64,000 nt of DNA, from the IMG/VR virus record IMGVR_UViG_3300006921_000009, positions 23,305 through 87,304 of that record. One strand, written 5' to 3'. This document shows positions 49,964 to 59,729 of the stretch, in pieces. The translations under genes were made by a program, and so were the position numbers. Under the pieces are notes generated by a model. That model did no database searches and was not told the origin of the DNA. It worked only from the letters and a program-made list of their open reading frames with translations. The DNA is from a virus. Position 1 is the stretch's first letter. Every line of letters starts with the position of its first letter.

Positions 49964-50719
49964 ATGCTTGGAAACGGAAAATACGTATCTATAGAACCTA
50001 TACTTGCAAAGGTATACCGTGATATGGGTATGACAGAAGACTTAGACATTACTGACGCAATTGAGTGGGCAGGTGAAGCTATGGAATTCATAGGTGCAAC
50101 TGTATTTCTTAATGAGAAAGTAAAGTCTATAGACGTAGAAAATTACAAAGCTAAGCTACCAGTAGAATTACACTACATTAATACGGTAGCAGGAGTAGAC
50201 ATGGTAGTAGATAAACTAAATTGTCCGGATGAGAACAGTATAGCTTACACAGCTATGCGTTATACAACGGATTCATTTCATCATTGGAGATGTGGATTTT
50301 CTGAAGATAGCTCTTGTGCATCTGATTTAACATACTCTATAAACGATGATTACTTATTTCCTAACTTCTCTGAAGGTAAGGTATTAATTTCTTACATGGC
50401 TATGCCTGTAGATGAAAGAGGTTACCCTACTATTCCAGATGACGTTAAATTTAAAGAGGCTGTAGCTTCTCATATTAAATGGAGAATAGGTTTTATTAGA
50501 TGGATGTCTGGTAAGTTACCAGGAGCTGTTTATCAGAAACTAGAGCAAGATCGCGATTGGTATATTGGAGCAGCACAAACTAGAGATAAGATGCCTTCAG
50601 TAGATATGGCAGAATCTATTAAGAATAACTGGTTAAGACTTATACCAAAGATTAATCAACATGCAGACGGACATAAGTCAGCAGGAAAAGCAGAACAACG
50701 TATAACACATAACTCATAA
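49964..50719 (+). CDS. Putative ring/collar protein, second copy
   Basis: 251 residues. It shares with 35128 and 48692 an N-terminal helical region (ISIEPILAKVYRDMG-type start, ITDAIEWAGEAMEFIGATVFLNEKV) and a beta domain (YKAKLPVELHYINTVAGVDMV). Its C-terminus is basic and probably disordered. It lies 3 bases before the 1,491-residue tail gene, as ring proteins do in crAss-like genomes. Confidence 0.6.
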   Translation: MLGNGKYVSIEPILAKVYRDMGMTEDLDITDAIEWAGEAMEFIGATVFLNEKVKSIDVENYKAKLPVELHYINTVAGVDMVVDKLNCPDENSIAYTAMRYTTDSFHHWRCGFSEDSSCASDLTYSINDDYLFPNFSEGKVLISYMAMPVDERGYPTIPDDVKFKEAVASHIKWRIGFIRWMSGKLPGAVYQKLEQDRDWYIGAAQTRDKMPSVDMAESIKNNWLRLIPKINQHADGHKSAGKAEQRITHNS

Positions 50720-50722
50720 AAG

Positions 50723-53700
50723 ATGGAAGCAAAACAAGGGTACCTTAAAGGTATGGACCAAGATTCTTCTTTCTCTAAAAGAGATCCTAACTCTTATTTT
50801 TCTGCAAAGAACTTTAAAGTGGTTACAGATGGAGGAAACTCTTCTGGATCTTTAGAAACTGAGGCAGGAACTAAAATAGCTTTTAGCATCCCAAATATAG
50901 CGGAGATGACTTTAGGGGATGTTAGTACATCGGTTATACCAGCACAAAACAATTTAAAAATAATAGGCTCATGTACATTAGTAGATGAGTTAATCTTATT
51001 TACAACTGAAAATACTAGTGCAACTACAGGAGATGCATATGGACAAATTTGGAAGTGTAAGTACGATGAAAATACAGATGAGATTATAGGATTAAATAAT
51101 GGTTTTCTTACAGTAGAAGACCATCTTATGTATAATCAAAAATTAGGTTTTTCTACAGAGTTCCGTATTAACAAGGCAGTTGCTTTGTACGAGACAGAGA
51201 ATAAACAAAGAGTATACTGGACAGATAATAACAATCAAGTTAGGGTTTTTAATTTAGCTGATCCAAATAGATTAAATACTGAGATAAATACTATTGACTT
51301 GTTTCCAGGAACAACATTAGCACAACCTGTAGTACAATCATTAGGAGTAGGAAGTCTAACAACAAGTACTCAGATTCAGTTTACATACAGGCTATTAAAG
51401 TCTAGTGGAAGTGAGACAGGTTATGCGCCTCCATCAGTTATGTATCCTTTAACACAGGCAACTACAGAAAATACTAACTATGAGACTTTTTCTGCTGGAG
51501 GTACTAGTGCTAATAAAAGTGTTACTTATACAATTAAAGGTTTAGATACTACGTACGAAGTAATACAACACATTGCTGTACTATACAATAATAATGGTAC
51601 ACTAGCAAGTATATCTGAGTTTTCTGAACAATCTATCCCGCAAACTGGGGAAGTAACAGTAACTTGTTCTTCTCTTGCAAATGCAACAACAATACCTTTA
51701 GAAGAGTATGCTATAATTAACACAGGTTTTACTAAAGCTAAAGATATAGAGGTACAAGGTAATAGATTGGTAGCAGCAAACCTTACTACTAAAGAAAGCG
51801 AGTTAAACTTTGATGCAAGAGCATATAGATTTAATAGTCCTACTACAAAGTACTCACCAATACAGTCAGAGTATCCATTAGCTGATTTGAATAATCAACC
51901 AATGGCACTTTTGATAGATAAAGATGATCCTACACAGAATATATTACTTACAAACAATTCTACCGCAGGTGGACCTTTGTATGATTCTGTACCTAAAGAA
52001 CATGATTGTATAAACATTTTAAATACAGAAACAGAAGCCAATTGGGCTACTGCAGCACAACAGTATAAATACCAAGCAGACGGTGTTACTTTAGGTGGAC
52101 AAGGTAAGAATATTTCTTATGAGTTTACTACACAAGATGTAAGTGGTGCAACGTTTTTTAATGGTAATCAATCTACTGATGCAGATAAGAAAATACAAGT
52201 ACACGGATTTCCTCCAGGTACAACGCCTATTTATTCAGGTGCTTTAGAAGCGGATGGAACATTAAAGCCGATATACATTGAGAATCAATTAAACAGTATG
52301 GCTGCTCCTTGGGCACATGCAAACTTTTCTGGTTATGCTAGAGGTGAGGTTTATAGATTTGCAATTGCATTACACGATAATAATGGTGCAGTAGGTTTTG
52401 TAGAATGGATTGGAGATATCAGATTCCCTGAAGTAAGGGATGGATTTCCTTTATCTAGTAATACAGGCACACAGGCTGCTTATGGTACATTACAATTAAA
52501 ACAATTAGGTATTAAATTTACAGTTGATGTAAGTAGTATATCTGATAAGATCTCAGGTTATTCTATTGTTAGATTACCTAGAGAAACACAAGATAAAAGT
52601 AAGTTAGGTACAGGTGTCCATATGTTTTTTGGAGCAATTACAGAAGCTCATGGTGGTTCTGTAATTCAAAGTTATTACGATACAGGTATACCTGCAACAT
52701 CTAGTGCGGTTACTAATCCGTTCTACACTAGTTGTAGAGTAACACTTGACGGAGATGATGACAACGTACTTATGCACTTAAATGATATACCTGGGTATTC
52801 TGTTATGAATGGTTCAGGAGCAGGTCTGACTGGTCTTGGGTTAAATAGTAACCCTATAGGAACAAGAAGACTAGGACACTTTATTAGTCCACTTGGGACA
52901 ATAGATACTTCTATAACGCATAAAAGTGGAGATTACATTGAAACATTAGGTTACTATGGTGGTTTTATGAATCACTGGGCTAGTAACCCAGGGAGTACTG
53001 CTGAGACTGATGCACAAGAGAATTTTTACTATAAAGGCTATGATACATTTGAAGAAGACCTAACTACTATAGAAAGATATGAAGTAGCTTATGCTATGAA
53101 ACTAAAGCCAGGACAAATCATAGATAATACTAATGATTTATTACCTAATACAGATAAGACAACAATAACTAATTTTGATGCTAGTGGTTCTAGTATAGTT
53201 GATTCTGATCCAGGATTACATAATAGTTCTTATAGTAGAGGTAAAGCAGGTTTAACTTCAAATTCTAAAGAATTACATCCTTTAGGTATTGGTAATGCTA
53301 AACTAGTATGGAGATTAAACATTGAAGGTACTTCTGGAGGATCTGTTACACCTAGTGTTCCTCACATGTCTACATCTATGAGACACTTGCATTCAAATGG
53401 TACTGTCTCTGATGGACTACAAACAGTTAATTTTAATGGAGGACGTGTAAGTAACGAAAACATTAAAGCAAAGTCAGTTAGTTACAGAAGATACTTAACT
53501 AATCAATACGGTGGAGATACCTATGAAAGTAGAAGTACTAACGAGTACCAATACATAGGACATTACCAGGTTACTAAAAATGTACCTGCAGCGGAAGTAT
53601 TATCTACAAAAGTATTTGGAGGTGATTCATACGTAAATTACTTTGACTCTGAAGCAATAGAGAGATACAATAATAATGAGCAACCAACTCACTCTAGATA

Positions 53701-55198
53701 TAAATCATTTGACATAAATTCACTATCTACAGCTATAATTGTACCGGTTGAATCTAGTGTAAACACAGAGTATAGAACAGGCAATACCTGGAGAGTAGAT
53801 AGAATAGCAACAAATGACTATTCACAAAATGATAATTCTATCTATAGTGGATGGATGGGCGAAGACCTAGTTCAGAATAAGTACTTTGCACGAGACTTTT
53901 TATCTGATTTTGTAAATTCACATCCTAATCAGTTATGGGCATCTGACGTTAAGATTAACGGTGAGTTATTTGACAGCTGGCGTTCATTCCCTATAGCCAA
54001 TAAAAGAGATGTAGATGGGATATATGGTCCTATTAATAAAATACTTTCTTTTAAGGATACATTACTATACTATCAAGATAGAGCATTTGGTATGGCGTCA
54101 TTAGATGAACGTAGTGTAATCAATGATACATCAGGACAATCTCTAGTATTAGGAGAAGGTGGTGTATTCCCAGATTATAGATACATATCAACTAACAGCG
54201 GTACAATACACCAAAACTCTGTAATAGGAACTGAAAGTGCAGTTTATCATTATGATGCAAGGTTGCAGAAACTAATGAGGTATTCTGGAGGATTAGAGCA
54301 GTTATCAGATCTTAAAGGTATGAGTAGTTTCTTTGGTAATAACATTAAAGGAAACATTACAAATACAGATAAAACATTAAGATCAACATCAACTGGTTTA
54401 GCTATAGGAGTGCACGGTGCATACGATGCTAAGTTTAACAGAGTATTGTATACGTTCTTATCAGACTACAAAGTATTTAAAGTATCTGATTTTATAGTAA
54501 CACCGACAGATGGACAAAAGTTACCACCATTGACTATTCCACAGGGAACGTTAATACAAGTAGGTAACGTTGTTTATGAGGCAGTAACTACGGTTGTAGT
54601 ACCTTATTCTCAACCACAAGCTAATCCTGATTTTACAGATGCTACGTTGTTTACTGTTAAGAAGTCACCTTCGTTTACATTAGGCTATAACGAGCTTCTA
54701 GGAGCATTTGAAAGTTTTTATGACTATGAGCCTCAAATGTATTTAGAATACGGTAGGAGACTATTATCTGTTAACCCTAATGCTAAGAATGAATTACATC
54801 AGCACAACGTAGGTGTTAACGGACAGTTTTATGGTATCAACTCTACATCAGAGCTACATACTATATTTGCACAACCAGCGGATATTAACAAAATATGGAA
54901 TAACATTGCATTTGTTAATGAAGTTTATGATGCTGCAGGATTAGATAAGTATGACGTAACGTTTGATAGTATGCAATTCTTTAATAACTATCAAGACACA
55001 GGAGTTATAGATATAACACCGGCTAACATGAAAAGACGTATGAGAACATGGCGAACTGCAATCCCTAGGGACGCAGCTAAAGCATTATCTAGAATGCGTA
55101 ACCAATGGTTAGAATGTGTATTGAAATATGAGAATGACGAAGGGTTTAGAAAAGTAGTACATGATATCATATACTCTTTTACACCTACTAAGTTATAA
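50723..55198 (+). CDS. Large tail stabilisation / muzzle-type protein
   Basis: 1,491 residues. The start MEAKQGYLKGMDQDSSFSKRDPNSYFSAKNFKV and the body rich in beta-propeller-like repeats (blocks such as IIGSCTLVDELILFTTEN, RVYWTDNNNQVRVFNLADPNRLN) fit the giant tail-tip proteins of crAss-like phages, which follow ring genes. Length is similar to those. The C-terminal part has FGMASLDERSVINDTSGQ and helical MKRRMRTWRTAIPRDA. Assigned by length, order and repeat pattern. Confidence 0.65.
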   Translation: MEAKQGYLKGMDQDSSFSKRDPNSYFSAKNFKVVTDGGNSSGSLETEAGTKIAFSIPNIAEMTLGDVSTSVIPAQNNLKIIGSCTLVDELILFTTENTSATTGDAYGQIWKCKYDENTDEIIGLNNGFLTVEDHLMYNQKLGFSTEFRINKAVALYETENKQRVYWTDNNNQVRVFNLADPNRLNTEINTIDLFPGTTLAQPVVQSLGVGSLTTSTQIQFTYRLLKSSGSETGYAPPSVMYPLTQATTENTNYETFSAGGTSANKSVTYTIKGLDTTYEVIQHIAVLYNNNGTLASISEFSEQSIPQTGEVTVTCSSLANATTIPLEEYAIINTGFTKAKDIEVQGNRLVAANLTTKESELNFDARAYRFNSPTTKYSPIQSEYPLADLNNQPMALLIDKDDPTQNILLTNNSTAGGPLYDSVPKEHDCINILNTETEANWATAAQQYKYQADGVTLGGQGKNISYEFTTQDVSGATFFNGNQSTDADKKIQVHGFPPGTTPIYSGALEADGTLKPIYIENQLNSMAAPWAHANFSGYARGEVYRFAIALHDNNGAVGFVEWIGDIRFPEVRDGFPLSSNTGTQAAYGTLQLKQLGIKFTVDVSSISDKISGYSIVRLPRETQDKSKLGTGVHMFFGAITEAHGGSVIQSYYDTGIPATSSAVTNPFYTSCRVTLDGDDDNVLMHLNDIPGYSVMNGSGAGLTGLGLNSNPIGTRRLGHFISPLGTIDTSITHKSGDYIETLGYYGGFMNHWASNPGSTAETDAQENFYYKGYDTFEEDLTTIERYEVAYAMKLKPGQIIDNTNDLLPNTDKTTITNFDASGSSIVDSDPGLHNSSYSRGKAGLTSNSKELHPLGIGNAKLVWRLNIEGTSGGSVTPSVPHMSTSMRHLHSNGTVSDGLQTVNFNGGRVSNENIKAKSVSYRRYLTNQYGGDTYESRSTNEYQYIGHYQVTKNVPAAEVLSTKVFGGDSYVNYFDSEAIERYNNNEQPTHSRYKSFDINSLSTAIIVPVESSVNTEYRTGNTWRVDRIATNDYSQNDNSIYSGWMGEDLVQNKYFARDFLSDFVNSHPNQLWASDVKINGELFDSWRSFPIANKRDVDGIYGPINKILSFKDTLLYYQDRAFGMASLDERSVINDTSGQSLVLGEGGVFPDYRYISTNSGTIHQNSVIGTESAVYHYDARLQKLMRYSGGLEQLSDLKGMSSFFGNNIKGNITNTDKTLRSTSTGLAIGVHGAYDAKFNRVLYTFLSDYKVFKVSDFIVTPTDGQKLPPLTIPQGTLIQVGNVVYEAVTTVVVPYSQPQANPDFTDATLFTVKKSPSFTLGYNELLGAFESFYDYEPQMYLEYGRRLLSVNPNAKNELHQHNVGVNGQFYGINSTSELHTIFAQPADINKIWNNIAFVNEVYDAAGLDKYDVTFDSMQFFNNYQDTGVIDITPANMKRRMRTWRTAIPRDAAKALSRMRNQWLECVLKYENDEGFRKVVHDIIYSFTPTKL

Positions 55199-55221
55199 CA
55201 TTACACGTAATAATAAAAACA

Positions 55222-55282
55222 GTTACACTAAAATAATAAGTGTAAATTAAAGGGAGATTTCTTAGGAAGTCTCCTTTTTTTT
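55222..55282 (+). terminator. Two hairpins and a strong T-run after the tail gene
   Basis: TTACACT/AGTGTAA (55223-55229 with 55239-55245), then GGAGA/TCTCC (55253-55257 with 55270-55274), followed by eight T. Confidence 0.88.
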
Positions 55283-55285
55283 GTT

Positions 55286-55293
55286 TATCTTTG
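55286..55293 (+). promoter_or_regulatory. -7 box TATCTTTG before the large virion proteins
   Basis: Directly after the terminator and 40 bases before the ATG at 55333. No clear TTG at -33. Confidence 0.55.
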
Positions 55294-55332
55294 TACTTAT
55301 ACAGTACAAAGTTAGACATAACCAAATATATT

Positions 55333-57501
55333 ATGATGAAAAATAAAAAAAATGTTTCTAAGAAAAAGTCAGTAAAGACTAGGAAACGCAAACAGTTACC
55401 TTATTTTGAAATAAATCCTGATGGAACAATTTTAGAATTTGACGGCAAAAAGAAAAACAAATACGAACTAGGCGGTGATCTTAGTAATGCCCTTGGTGGT
55501 AAATCTGGTAGTGAGGAAGAACCAGATGGTCTTAATCAAGCTATAGGTTCAACAGCTAGCTTTGTAGGTAATACAGCAGGTGAGTTGTTAGGAGCGGATG
55601 ATGACTTGTCTCAAGTAGAAGACGTAAACAAAGGGAACAAAATAGCTGGCTCTGCTTTAAAAGCGGCAGGATCAGGAGCTATGGCAGGTTCAGCTTTTGG
55701 ACCACTAGGTACTGCAGCAGGAGCTTTAATTGGAGGCACAGTTGGGTTATTCAAAGGTAAGAAAGAAGCTGATGCCCAACTTGATCAGCTAGCACTTAAA
55801 AATAAGCAAATAGGTGATAGAGTAGATAAAAGTAGTTTAAATACTTTTGTAGGTGCTTACGGTGGTGAACTTCCTGAATTTGCAATGGGTGGTTCTTTAG
55901 CCGGTACTGAAATGGAAATGGGTGGAGAAGCTACAGAATATAACGGTAATAAACATTCAGAAGGTGGTATTGCTTTAGGTAGTAACGCTGAGGTAGAAGA
56001 TGGAGAAGTAAGAGTAGGCGACTACGTATTCTCTGATCAACTAGAAACACCTAGTGGTAAGACTTTTGCTGCAGAGGCTAAAAAGATTACTCGTAGCTTT
56101 GAAGAATATGAAAATGATGGTCCATCTATGAGGACACAAGATAAAATGCTTAAAGAATTACAGCACGGTAATGACCAAGCTCGTTTACTTAAGCAAAAAG
56201 AAGATGCTCAAATTGACCAGATGATGGCGGAAGGAGCTTTAGCTTACGGAGGTATGATCTCTACAGACAAAAAAGGTAAAGCAGTTGTTGCTAAAGAAAA
56301 CCGTATGGCTATCAGAGAAGCTGCTAAAGATTCAGGAATGAGTTACAATGAGTATGTAAATGGTATTATGGCTTATGGAGGTAAGTTATCAAAAAAGAAA
56401 AACGTATACGCTGAAGGTGGACCTTTATCGGAGGCAGAAGCTAAGGCAGAAGAAGATGCATTACTTGCTCCTTTTGATTTAAGACCTGCTCCTTATAACT
56501 TTGGTGAAGATATACCAGTACTCAATACTAGAAATTCAAGCAGAGAGTTACCAAACTTAATTACTGACCCTAGTTTAGATGCTACTACAAATCCATTAAA
56601 AGGTATGAATGCAGGAAAAGCTAATTCTTACATTGATGCTTTATTAGGTAAACAAAATAACTCTGTTAATAGTTTACCAACTATGGGTAGCCAAGATGGT
56701 ACTATTAATAACTTATCAACTAAAGACTTACAGACCCTTCAAGCTGAGCAGAACTTGCGAAGAGAGCCTGTTAATGTTAATAGTTTATCAACGAAAGATG
56801 CAAGTGCGGTTGACCAAAACATAGGTACACGTGACATTATAGATGATGGTAGAGGTATGTCAATAAATGATTACTTACAAGGTATTACTCCAGAATCAGA
56901 AGAAGAAGAAAAAACGTTTGGTTCTGATGAAGCAGCTTTATTAGCAGCTCAACTTCCAAATGCAGGTAACTTCATTAGTTCATTACGTAGTAACCCAACA
57001 AAGTTTGATAGAGTAGAATTAGATAGAGTATCAATGCAAGAAGAACGTGATGCTATCTCTAAAGCAATTGATAATGCCAAAAGACAGAATAGAAGAAATG
57101 TACGTGGTACAGCTACTTCAGCTGGAGATGCATTAGCAGCTATGTCTGCAGGTAACGCAGGATTAACTGATAGAGAATCAGATGCGTTAACTCAATCTTT
57201 TGCTAGAGAAGAAAATACAAACTCTGGAATTAGTAACCAGGAAAAGATGACTAATGTTAATATTAGTAATCAAGAAATGATAGCTAACCAACAAGATCAA
57301 GCTATGCGTCAAACAGTACGTAGTGCAGCTTCTTCTGCGATGGGTGAGAATACTCAAGGGTATTTATCAGACAAGAAAAAAGAACAAAAGAACTTAGAAG
57401 CAAATAGAAGAATTATGGATTTACTTAATACAGGTGAATACAAAATGACTCAAGGAGCTGATGGAACTTTAAAGATAGAATATATTGATCCTAAAATATA
57501 A
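55333..57501 (+). CDS. Large virion (cargo-type) protein with Gly-Gly motifs
   Basis: 722 residues from ATG at 55333; an upstream TTG-initiated frame adds 14 residues but overlaps the promoter and is rejected. The N-terminus is Lys-rich. Residues 85-150 include an Ala/Gly-rich hydrophobic region (GSALKAAGSGAMAGSAFGPLGTAAGALIGGTVGLF) that could insert in membranes. Several short [YFA]-x-x-GG motifs recur (YELGGDL, GAYGGEL, FAMGGSL, ALAYGGM, MAYGGKL, YAEGGPL). HSEGGIALGSNAEVEDGEVRVGDYVFSD resembles a conserved crAss-like virion motif. Such proteins are packaged in the head and ejected with DNA in related phages. Confidence 0.65.
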   Translation: MMKNKKNVSKKKSVKTRKRKQLPYFEINPDGTILEFDGKKKNKYELGGDLSNALGGKSGSEEEPDGLNQAIGSTASFVGNTAGELLGADDDLSQVEDVNKGNKIAGSALKAAGSGAMAGSAFGPLGTAAGALIGGTVGLFKGKKEADAQLDQLALKNKQIGDRVDKSSLNTFVGAYGGELPEFAMGGSLAGTEMEMGGEATEYNGNKHSEGGIALGSNAEVEDGEVRVGDYVFSDQLETPSGKTFAAEAKKITRSFEEYENDGPSMRTQDKMLKELQHGNDQARLLKQKEDAQIDQMMAEGALAYGGMISTDKKGKAVVAKENRMAIREAAKDSGMSYNEYVNGIMAYGGKLSKKKNVYAEGGPLSEAEAKAEEDALLAPFDLRPAPYNFGEDIPVLNTRNSSRELPNLITDPSLDATTNPLKGMNAGKANSYIDALLGKQNNSVNSLPTMGSQDGTINNLSTKDLQTLQAEQNLRREPVNVNSLSTKDASAVDQNIGTRDIIDDGRGMSINDYLQGITPESEEEEKTFGSDEAALLAAQLPNAGNFISSLRSNPTKFDRVELDRVSMQEERDAISKAIDNAKRQNRRNVRGTATSAGDALAAMSAGNAGLTDRESDALTQSFAREENTNSGISNQEKMTNVNISNQEMIANQQDQAMRQTVRSAASSAMGENTQGYLSDKKKEQKNLEANRRIMDLLNTGEYKMTQGADGTLKIEYIDPKI

Positions 57502-57507
57502 GAAGTA

Positions 57508-59724
57508 ATGAATAGATTTTTTAAACCAACACAAACTAGATATAAAAGTCAGTTTGTACCTACAAATCTCCCAGCAGATTTAATGGCAAAAACTCTATAC
57601 GCTAAACAAGGCAAAGCTGACAAAATGTTGGCTGCGTCTGTTAAGCTAGGAGAATTTGAACAAGCTGCACTAAGTGGTAGAGATACAAAATACGTAGAAG
57701 ATATTAAGAAAGAAGTACAAGCTTTTGCTGGATCAGCAATGTCACAAGACAGAACCTCTCCAGAGTTTCAAAGAAAATACTTAGCTCTTACAAATAAAAT
57801 TAAAAATGATAAAAACTTAACTAAGATTCAAGCTAGTGTAGATAACTATAAAGAGTTTAATGCACGACACAAAGAACTTGTTAAGAAGGGAGATAATGCT
57901 GCAGCTCAAGAATTAGAGGCAGATTACATGTACCGTTTTAATGAATACACTAAAGAAGGTGGTGAAGGTTTTGAAGGTGCTATGGGTCTTGGTGATGCTA
58001 ACATAATTGAAGGTAGAAGTCACTTTGAAGATGCACTTAAATTCTTTACACCATTAAAAGCTAGTGGTGGAGAGAGTATTAAATTCTTAGGTGACGGTAT
58101 ATCGTATAAAAGTGGTTGGACTGGAGTTTCTGACAAAAGAGTTAGAGAGCAATTAGATAGAGTCTATAACGATTGGTCTAACAAAGATGCTTTTAAACAA
58201 GAAAGACTTAGAGAGTTACAAAAAAGAGGATTAGTACAAACTCAATATAATGCTTTAAATAAAGAAGATAAAGCAGCTATAGATAAAGAAATTGATGCTG
58301 TACAAAAAAATAACTTCCTTAATGTAGGACGTACAGTTGTACACGGTAAGTCTACTACTAATAGAGACCAAGCTTTAAATTTTGGAAGAGCAGAAAAGAA
58401 AGAAGAAGAACTTCAAGTAGTAATACCTACACAAGAAAAGGTATACACTACAGAGGCTAGTTATGCGGATAGAGATAAACAAATTACTGCGCTGAACAAT
58501 TCTAAGGATGCTTTACAGAAAAAACTAAACGCAGATGACAAAAGAGTAGCTCAAGGACTTGCTTCTAATTATACTGCAGAACAACGTCAAGGTATGGTTG
58601 AGCAAGTAGCTAGTGACAATAAGAAAGCTAAGATGTTAAGGCAGACTAAGAATTCTGATTATAGAAAAATTTATGACATACAAAGAGCTAAAGCTACTGG
58701 TAAGTTTAATGATCTAAATGCAGAAAGCCAAAAGCTAGTAGCTAATTTAGGTAACCTAGTTGATGGTACAACTTTTACTACTGAAGACTTGGATGAGATT
58801 AAAAATGCAATTACTACTAAATTAAACAATGGTAATTCAATTTTATTTGAAGATTATACAGTAAAAAATATCTTTGATGCGATACCTATTTCTAATGATT
58901 ATGGTAAGTTAAGAGCTACGCTTAGCAAACTAGTAAAAGTAGAGCATAGTAAAAATGTAGTAGGTGATACTGCACGAAATAGGACTAACGCTATATGGGC
59001 AGAAGAATATCAGAACCCAGGTAAGACAACGTCAAATATGCAAATGTCAGGATCTAATGTACGTACTGATTCAAAGTCTACAATGGCTGCTGTTAATAAA
59101 GATTTTCTTTCTAACACAGAGGCTTACAACATGTATGACCAAAATGGTAATGTAGTTGAATATACAAGTTTAGTAGATTTTAAAGGTAATAGTGTTACTT
59201 CTGGAAACTTTAGAGATAAAGGTGATTTTGCTATGAGTGGACGAGTTAAGTTACTAAGACAACAAGTAATTAATGGTGTACCGCAATTAGATAAGAGTGG
59301 TAACCCAGTAATGAAACCAGTAGTTATGGCTGTGAATATTGTACCTAATGGTGCACACGGACAGTTCTTAAAGAACAACTTCTCTAATGAGCAGTTTGAG
59401 ATTGCAAATGATAAAGAGGCATCTGGTGATTATGAACAAGCTAACGTTGCTAGAACAGTTGCATTAAACTTAAATAGTGCAAGTAGGATAGAAGACTTAA
59501 ATGATTTTAAAACATCAACAAGTAAGTACACTACAATACAAACTAGAGCATATAGTCCAGATAGAAGACAATCAGCTAATGCAGAGTTTGTAGTAAAGAA
59601 ACTAGGTGCAGGAGGGTACACAGTTCAATATGGTAATACAGAGGATGAGTTTAGTGATGTAAATGAAGTTAACGCTTACATTCAAACATTAACAAATTCT
59701 ACACCTCAGCAATTTACAAAATAA
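57508..59724 (+). CDS. Large virion (cargo-type) protein, helical
   Basis: 738 residues, Lys/Glu/Ala-rich and mainly helical with coiled stretches (RDKQITALNNSKDALQKKLNADDKRV, and LVANLGNLVDGTTFTTEDLDEIKNAITTKL). The C-terminal third has beta-like RVKLLRQQVINGVPQL and YTVQYGNTEDEF. It lies 6 bases after the previous large protein gene and 5 bases before the giant open ORF, the order expected for ejection proteins in crAss-like phages. No enzyme motif seen. Confidence 0.65.
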   Translation: MNRFFKPTQTRYKSQFVPTNLPADLMAKTLYAKQGKADKMLAASVKLGEFEQAALSGRDTKYVEDIKKEVQAFAGSAMSQDRTSPEFQRKYLALTNKIKNDKNLTKIQASVDNYKEFNARHKELVKKGDNAAAQELEADYMYRFNEYTKEGGEGFEGAMGLGDANIIEGRSHFEDALKFFTPLKASGGESIKFLGDGISYKSGWTGVSDKRVREQLDRVYNDWSNKDAFKQERLRELQKRGLVQTQYNALNKEDKAAIDKEIDAVQKNNFLNVGRTVVHGKSTTNRDQALNFGRAEKKEEELQVVIPTQEKVYTTEASYADRDKQITALNNSKDALQKKLNADDKRVAQGLASNYTAEQRQGMVEQVASDNKKAKMLRQTKNSDYRKIYDIQRAKATGKFNDLNAESQKLVANLGNLVDGTTFTTEDLDEIKNAITTKLNNGNSILFEDYTVKNIFDAIPISNDYGKLRATLSKLVKVEHSKNVVGDTARNRTNAIWAEEYQNPGKTTSNMQMSGSNVRTDSKSTMAAVNKDFLSNTEAYNMYDQNGNVVEYTSLVDFKGNSVTSGNFRDKGDFAMSGRVKLLRQQVINGVPQLDKSGNPVMKPVVMAVNIVPNGAHGQFLKNNFSNEQFEIANDKEASGDYEQANVARTVALNLNSASRIEDLNDFKTSTSKYTTIQTRAYSPDRRQSANAEFVVKKLGAGGYTVQYGNTEDEFSDVNEVNAYIQTLTNSTPQQFTK

Positions 59725-59729
59725 AAGTT

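Noticed and set aside
55291-55332. TTG-initiated extension of the 722-residue virion protein
   Set aside because: Overlaps the promoter -7 box; tandem ATG at 55333 is the natural start.
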